DNA of 64,000 nucleotides from positions 372,001-436,000 of the forward strand of contig JBCAMK010000014.1 of the NCBI GenBank assembly GCA_038503065.1. The letters are read 5' to 3'. The notes beneath the pieces are model-generated. The model was not told the DNA's origin. It made no database searches and saw only the letters and a program-made list of their open reading frames with translations. A program made the translations under genes and the position numbers. The stretch comes from Paragyromitra xinjiangensis (taxonomy: Eukaryota; Ascomycota; Pezizomycetes; Pezizales; Discinaceae). Below, piece after piece: positions 57,981 through 64,000 of the stretch (position 1 is the stretch's first letter; each line of letters starts with the position of its first letter).

Positions 57981-58993
57981 CTAGTGCCTCTTCCAGACAC
58001 TCACCATATCAGAGCCTTCTCCAACTTTATGAGTTCTCTCAGGCTTATAATGCAACTTCTTTTCAAAAGAACCTCCAAAAAGCTCTTCGTAATTCTTACT
58101 CTTGATTCCATGTGGGGGACCACCAGTCTCAACGGGGCGGAAGAGAGGATACTCCAAAGCGACAAGAAGACCAGACTTGGGAGCGAGCAACTGGGTCATT
58201 CTTGCAGCAACCTTTGAACGAAGGACTGGGTTGAGAGCGACGAGAAACTGATAAACAAAGAGAATGTTAGATACGTGTCAATTCTTTATATGTAGGGGCA
58301 TTGTGCTGCAACTGACCGCATAGTCGTAGATGATGTCAAAACCCCCTTCGACTTCAATGCCGAGGGATTCGACCCAGTCATCCTTGAAGAAGTCACCAGC
58401 AACAAGCTGGATGGCCCCTTTTGGGGCTAACCCGCCAGAAGATTGGGTTTTGTTCAGTTGGTCGTTAACCCAGACTTTAGCATCGAGGATGGCAGCATCA
58501 GAGATGTCGACGCCCACAGCGTCGTAGCCATGCTCAGCGAGAAGCAGCACGTCGTAACCACGACCGCATCCCTAATTAAGAAGATTACGGATCAGTTTAC
58601 GATAAAGAAATTGGATCCTAAGAGAAGCGGAAAACATACAGGAACCAAAGCTCTCTTTCTCCTGTTTGGCAAGTTGTTATGAACAGTAAAAAAGTCATGC
58701 TTTTCTTTGCTGGCTAACAAATCTACTAGGGCGGGACTGGCGACACCTTTATCCCAAGGCAGGAAGTCACCGTTGTCCCAGAGCTCGGACCATTTCTGGC
58801 CCTCGTTATCAACTGTGGTACTACATGTATAGATTCATCTCGTTAGTATGGAAAGCAGAGGTCACAGAACGGGAAATCGGATTTACGTGAGAAAGTGCTT
58901 TCTGAAACGCTCACGAGCTTCAGTGGGCTTCAGGATGTCTTCCACAGTGTGGAACATATCCTTGGTGTTGGTTGGGGCGAGCGTGGGAGGCAT
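57981..58993 (-). CDS. TPMT-family (thiol) methyltransferase
   Basis: Four exons, 58993-58887, 58820-58640, 58571-58317 and 58247-57981, give 269 aa. Introns (66, 68 and 69 bp) have donors GTAAAT, GTATGT and GTCAGT and acceptors GTAG, TTAG and TCAG. The product matches the thiopurine S-methyltransferase-like family of fungi and plants (thiol/halide methyltransferases). Landmarks are WSELWDNGDFLPWDKGVASP; motif I VPGCGRGYDVLLLAEHGYD (Gly97-Asp103 region, binds S-adenosylmethionine); VGVDIS; GDFFKDDW; and FDIIYDYAFLVALNP followed by LLVALEYPLFRP and GGPPHG. It would transfer a methyl group from S-adenosylmethionine to thiols, sulphide or halides in the cytosol. The exact substrate is unknown. 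The length is normal and there is no signal peptide. Confidence 0.92.
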
Positions 58994-60356
58994 GTTTGGA
59001 GGATTTGGATGCAGAGTGTTTGAGATTTGGTAGAGAGATGGATGAAAGGGATTTTCGGGATGGAAGTCGGTGGGAGGGGGTTTTATACTAGATTCACGGA
59101 AAACACGTTTCCATAGTATTGAAATCTAGATGTCAGACTCTATCATGTTGTCAATGGTGGGGAGTGCCGATTTAAGTTAGGCCTGATGGGATTATGTTGG
59201 TGGGACTGTTTTCAGAACCCCAGGATATATTTCCTTGCCCTAGCTGTTCTATTACATTCTCTGTAGGTATTACATTTATGTTTTGATCTGAAGAGGCGAT
59301 AAGAAGTTGGGTTGTCACTCAATTTCGAAGTTTCACCGGAGTTCTCGTGGCAAGGGTATCGCGATGAGATCTGGTAGGGCCGATAGGAATTGGTTTCGGG
59401 GTTGCTTCAGTATATTCTTCGCTGAATATAACCTGTCCTGTCCTGAAGGTAATTTCGAATGACGCACAATTATGTACGATCTAGGAGCAGGAGCTTTGGC
59501 GCTTTGAAGTTGGTGTTTGCTGCTTCCTGCGTTTTATATGAGCCCTAGTATCGAATCCTGCAGCCTTATCCCTCGAAATGTGTAGGGATATCACTAATCA
59601 ACTAGAGTAGGAAGCTAGATCCATCGGTTTACCCATAGACCTTTTGCCTTGAAGGCCTTGCTTAAGAATACTGTAGGTAGATGCAACGAGAATAGTCCTA
59701 ATTTTTCATCTCGGGCTCACAGCCTATAGCATTCCATTGCTGCAGTGTTGTGGCACTTCGTGGGTCACTTGAGACTGTAGGAGCGGCGTAGCAAGCGGTT
59801 TGACGATTTTGGAGCCGCGTAAGAACTTGTGCCTCTCGTTTTGCCGATCATTGGCTTGTGGGTATTGCTTATTAGGAGGTCATTCTATGATTTGTGAATT
59901 TCTGATGACCATAACTAGTACCCAGTATTCACTAATGTTTTATCTGTGACTATGTGAGAAGTACTATTTGATCTTGGTGGATAATAAGCTGTGATATAAA
60001 GAAGTGTCTTGCTGTTACTGTCTTACTAGTCTAAGAGCTGTTCCTTTATTGTCGTCTCTATTCCGTCTGCTGGGAATTGTAGCCCACTAGTTTCAGCCTG
60101 AGGTCTAGCCTTAGGCAGTGGTCACTCTACTGGGAGCTCAGGGGCATTACAAGAAAATGCTGGTGGGCTGGCATGGTCAAGACCCCTGATTTCCACTGAT
60201 GTATTTACTCATACCACCTCTCATACGCACGTAAAGACTATACGCTACATTTAGTTCCTTATTAACCACCCCGACCTTCCTAACATAAAGTAGATCTATT
60301 TCACATAACATCACTCGGTCTCACTTACCCTTAAAAATTAGTACTAAACAACATCT
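58994..60356. other. Intergenic, nothing recognised
   Basis: Contains the promoter of the methyltransferase gene (a TTATACTAG-like element near 59080) and the 3' flank of the mutarotase gene. No coding exon was found. Confidence 0.4.
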
Positions 60357-61910
60357 TTAAATCGTACTGAAGCGATAAGTAGCCTCCAAAACATATGGGT
60401 CATCTTCGGGTCCGAAGATTTGTTTATCACGCTGCCACTCTGGGTGATTGATGCCGTCGATCCAGTCTTCAACTTCCAGAACCATACATCCGTATTGCTG
60501 GACGAAACGACGGTTGGGAAGGCCTTGGGTCTTCTTTAGAGGATGATCTCCTGTGTTACGAAATAACTGTTAACTTCCGTGTAGATATTAAAAGAAAAAG
60601 GGGGAGGAGCGGATGAGATTGGCGAAGGAAGAGTAATACCTGTCTGGCCATTACAGGAATACATTTGGAATGCTTCCTGAGCGGTGAATATGTCGATTTT
60701 GATGCCGGACCAGTCAGACCAGACAGAAGCAACGGGCTGATCAGGTTATAGCATGTTAGAACCAATCAAAAATGGGGCCGTTCAAGGGATGGTAAGGTGC
60801 ACCTCATTCTTGACGTCGTGTTTTCCAACAAGCCAGGCGTTATCCCAGCCTGTGCATCCTTCTCCACAATTACCAACTGCTGCTGTCGAGTTTAAGTCAC
60901 GTCCAATTTTCTTTGGCTCGCTCCAGTAATCGTTAACAGAGCCAGGGGCGTTCGGGAGAATTTCGCCAGTAGGGATGAGAATTGAGTCGACGCCGATTCG
61001 TAGGCCGGAGTATGGGAGATGGCTGCTCGATAGTTAGTACGCTTATATTTTTCTGTTGGTCTCGATAAGGGTGGTATAGTGCTCAAGACTTACAATGTAT
61101 GGTCCGTCACCAACTCCGTGTTAGGATTTTGGAATCCATCAAGATTCCAGTACACATGGGAGCTCAACATAATTGGTGTTTTCTTGGTCAACGAGAAAGC
61201 GGTCATCTTGATATGCCATGTATATGGTGATAGCGTGTATGTGATATATGAAGCTACATCTCCGGGGAATCCCATTTCACCATCAGGGTCGAAAAGGGAG
61301 AAGGTGATGGAGGTGTTTGTAACGGAGACAACTGTGAAGTTTCGGTAATCCCAGCCATTGGAACCACCATGGAGTGTGTTCACTAATTTTGATTTATTAG
61401 AAGATAGTTGAGAGTTATGCCGGGGCTCTACTTACAGCCACTATGCTCGTTGGCGTCAACCTTATATGTTTTGCTGTCGATCTCGAACGAAGCGTTCTTA
61501 ATTCTGTTCGCATATCTGCCCGGCACACCTCCGAAGTGATCGTGCCATTTGTCCTCTGGGTATCAATTATTTTTGGAAACATCTTCATACAAGGGGATAT
61601 AAATGGGCTAACCTGTATAGTAAGAAGCATTATCCCACCCAAGCACGATATCTCTTTCAATGCCATTTTTGTCCTTGATAAACAGGTTGCTGATACCCGC
61701 CCCATAAGGAATGAATTGGGCTCGAATACCCTCTGCTTCTAGTGTATATTTTCCGTCTGGCCCAGGCTTCGGGGTATGAGACTTGTTTGCGATTGTCCAT
61801 GAATCTGACGTGAGTGTCGACTCTGACCTCGGGATCGAAACACCCAATGCTGTAGGGGAAAGACAACACACGCCAATGAACGCAGTAATGAGTGACCGCA
61901 TCGTCTTCAT
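60357..61910 (-). CDS. Secreted aldose 1-epimerase (galactose mutarotase)
   Basis: Six exons, 61910-61613, 61555-61436, 61382-61094, 61022-60803, 60736-60640 and 60550-60357, give 405 aa with all junction phases consistent. The family is GalM: it interconverts alpha and beta anomers of galactose or glucose. Catalytic landmarks are GLNTLHGG (His about 144), [10 protein letters not shown] (His about 215, the general acid) and CMVLEVEDW (Glu about 367, the general base). A hydrophobic N-terminus ([18 protein letters not shown]) looks like a signal peptide, so this is an extracellular or secretory-pathway form. Cys residues in [11 protein letters not shown] and a run of N-x-S/T sites (NAS, NTS, NST) fit secretion. 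It may help extracellular sugar use. No other galactose genes are near. Confidence 0.93.
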
Positions 61911-64000
61911 AGAAAGTGAATGCTCAAGAATTCAACACAAGTAGAATTGACTTGAAAAGGTTGGAGAAAACCAGAAACTTAGAGGAGCAAGAGCTCGTGT
62001 TATGTAGTAGAAATCGAGACATAATGTATATTATATACACCCGGATAAAACAGTCTGTTGTACCTCCCTGCACGTGTACTCTCGGGAAGCGACCTTCAAC
62101 AAGAAGTTGTTCCCGTTCTGGGTCATGTTGTGTTGGATCATGCCCAAAACCGTGGCTCGCACGAGACCGGCTGGGTTGAGCCGCTTGACGTCAATTTGTG
62201 GGGTAAGGCTTGCAGGTTACCCCGGGAAAATGCTTGTCTGCGCCATCCCGGGTACGAATTCAGGCAAGAGCGGGGGAAGTGCACGAAAGTGTTGACTACT
62301 CCCGTCCTTGAGACTATTTGCATTAGCAATGATGCGGTTCTCCGAGGACATTATCAACGCGAACAGCGAAGGGATACGAGCAATTGCCAAGAACAGCAGC
62401 AATGTTTCCAACGATTGCTTGCAACCTCCAACCTGTCATTTCCGAATAAGGATCAGCTTCGATATCCTGCATAGCACCACCAGCCCGGTAAAACTAAACA
62501 GAGAGGATCACCCATCCTAAGCGAGGTGTTGCCCGTGGCCCGACTAACTTTTACCCGAGTTTCAAAATTCCAACCGAACCATGGGTCGTTCGGGCTCACG
62601 CCGAAATGTGTACCGAGCTCCGCCTTTGGCATGCATCAACCAGCGGACAGGCTCCAGGCATAAAAAGAGCAGACCGGGAAACCAAAAATACCAACAAGAT
62701 AACAATCGAAATGAATAATGATATCCTGGTCATGTGCTTTATGTGCTGTTTCCAATTTCCAGTTACCGTGCACACAGCTTCATGCAAGTTAGTTGCAATC
62801 TTTGAGGTTCTTGTTAGTTGGATACAATTTGGATAAATTGAAGATATTCATTGAATTTTATCATCCAAAAGCCCCATCTCAGGGAATAGGGTTCACTCAA
62901 CCCTTTGAAGGACTAATGGGCGTCTAAATTTTAGCATGTAGACGCCACAATACGCCTGCTTCCACTCCTTGCTCCCGGTGGCTGCTCCGCATCCTAATAC
63001 TAATAATCGGACTCCAACCGGAGTTTGTGATGTGCATGTTAGAGTTTTCCGGCCTAGGTTTCTAGAGCCCCGGCTCTTTCCCCGTCTCCAAACGAAGATA
63101 GCAAGTAAGCGGCCAGGCCCTTAAGAGGCTCGAATGGTCCCAGGTTAATTGTACCGAGCCAGGCACGAGCGATTTAGTGGGTTAACGTTGGTTTTCGGGT
63201 GGGCTTCTCCGCTTGGAACCCGATATGTCATTCGATTGGAAGGTTAATACTATCATATGGAGCTAAGGATAATTCAACGACTTAAAGCTTGTCGTGTGCT
63301 TAGCCGGGTAGTGTAGAAAGCCTGGTTTAGTTAGGCCTGTAAAGGGGTTGACGAGGCCTACGATGAAGCTAGGCTGTGGTGCCGGGACTGGATCCTTCAG
63401 AAAATAACTTAGGCCGCTAAGTTCGTTGTATAAGGCTAACCACTCTATAGAGGTATGCTTGATGGCCCCAATATCTACTTGTGGGTATTATTTGGTTGTT
63501 TTAGAATACTTTGGAGCTATGGGCCATCATTAAACCCGACGTAAGGAACGGCTGGAGCCTAGTTGGTAGATCAATAGATTAATATTCTTTTTTTAGTTGT
63601 TGATGAATGTAAGTGTCTCTTTGTTTCTGATCATCAAGTGAATGACTGAATATGGTTTCTAGGAGATGTCTGCCTAATGTTAGTTAGGGTTTAGATATAC
63701 CTTGGTAATACGCCGCTGTCTGTCACTTATTCGATTATCTATTGTACATAAGAAGAAAGTTTAGTTGAAAACAGACGATCACAAAAAACATACTCCCAAA
63801 CTAAGGTACACCGACAATAAACGAACGAGCGAATACCACATATCAATCTTTACTCTTAACTTTGATTTCTGGTCAAAGTGACTTCCTTATTTTGGTGAAT
63901 AACTCGATGAAACTAACAATTTAACCTCCAGCTGTCTGACTGTTTATTTCCCTGGTACAGACAGAGTTCTCACTTGCGATCTGCGAAATGACTCTGAAGT
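61911..64000. other. Right end of window, nothing recognised
   Basis: About 2 kb upstream of the mutarotase gene. I found no coding exon, tRNA or clear repeat. A gene could begin beyond 64000. Confidence 0.35.

Overview
This 64 kb window looks like nuclear DNA of a filamentous ascomycete (Pezizomycotina). The reasons are short GT-AG introns (mostly 46-100 bp) with CTAAC/CTAAT-type branch points, long intergenic spaces, fungal protein families (Ure2p-like glutathione transferases, an AsaB/CmcJ-like oxidoreductase, an Sds3-like HDAC-complex subunit), and several small non-coding inverted-repeat elements. The low gene density, about one gene per 4-5 kb, would suit an early-diverging class such as Pezizomycetes or Orbiliomycetes. 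I cannot fix the taxon from sequence alone.

Left part (1-9.3 kb): the 3' end of a class A FAD monooxygenase gene; a terminal-inverted-repeat (TIR) element; a small spliced gene of unknown function on the minus strand; a frameshifted FAD-monooxygenase pseudogene; a small acidic Ser/Glu protein; an AsaB/CmcJ-like oxidoreductase; and an uncharacterised spliced minus-strand gene. Next (9.9-13.5 kb) is a large, mostly disordered, basic/acidic protein with SPRK/TPRK repeats, probably nuclear.

Centre (14.3-28.5 kb): four paralogous Ure2p-like GST genes, all on the plus strand. Inside the array lies a 1041-aa secreted protein gene (five coding exons, apparently with two 5'UTR introns). Two non-coding inverted-repeat elements also lie in the array, one of them flanked by A-run direct repeats. 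Three of the four GST promoters carry CACGTG boxes and all four have TATAAA about 95-143 bp before the ATG. This expanded array is the most distinctive feature of the window.

Right part (29.6-64 kb): an Sds3-like deacetylase-complex subunit (653 aa); an F-box protein whose two short 5' exons lie outside the main reading frame (1137 aa in all); a 944-aa conserved fungal protein of unknown function; a long stretch with no recognisable gene (47.1-58.0 kb); a TPMT-like S-adenosylmethionine methyltransferase; and a secreted galactose mutarotase with six exons.

Common functional threads are small-molecule oxidation and conjugation (monooxygenases, AsaB-like enzyme, GSTs, thiol methyltransferase) and chromatin or protein-turnover regulation (Sds3-like, F-box). 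I saw no CRISPR array, rRNA or convincing tRNA, and no transposase or reverse-transcriptase gene. Exon models below were built by hand from splice signals and reading-frame continuity.
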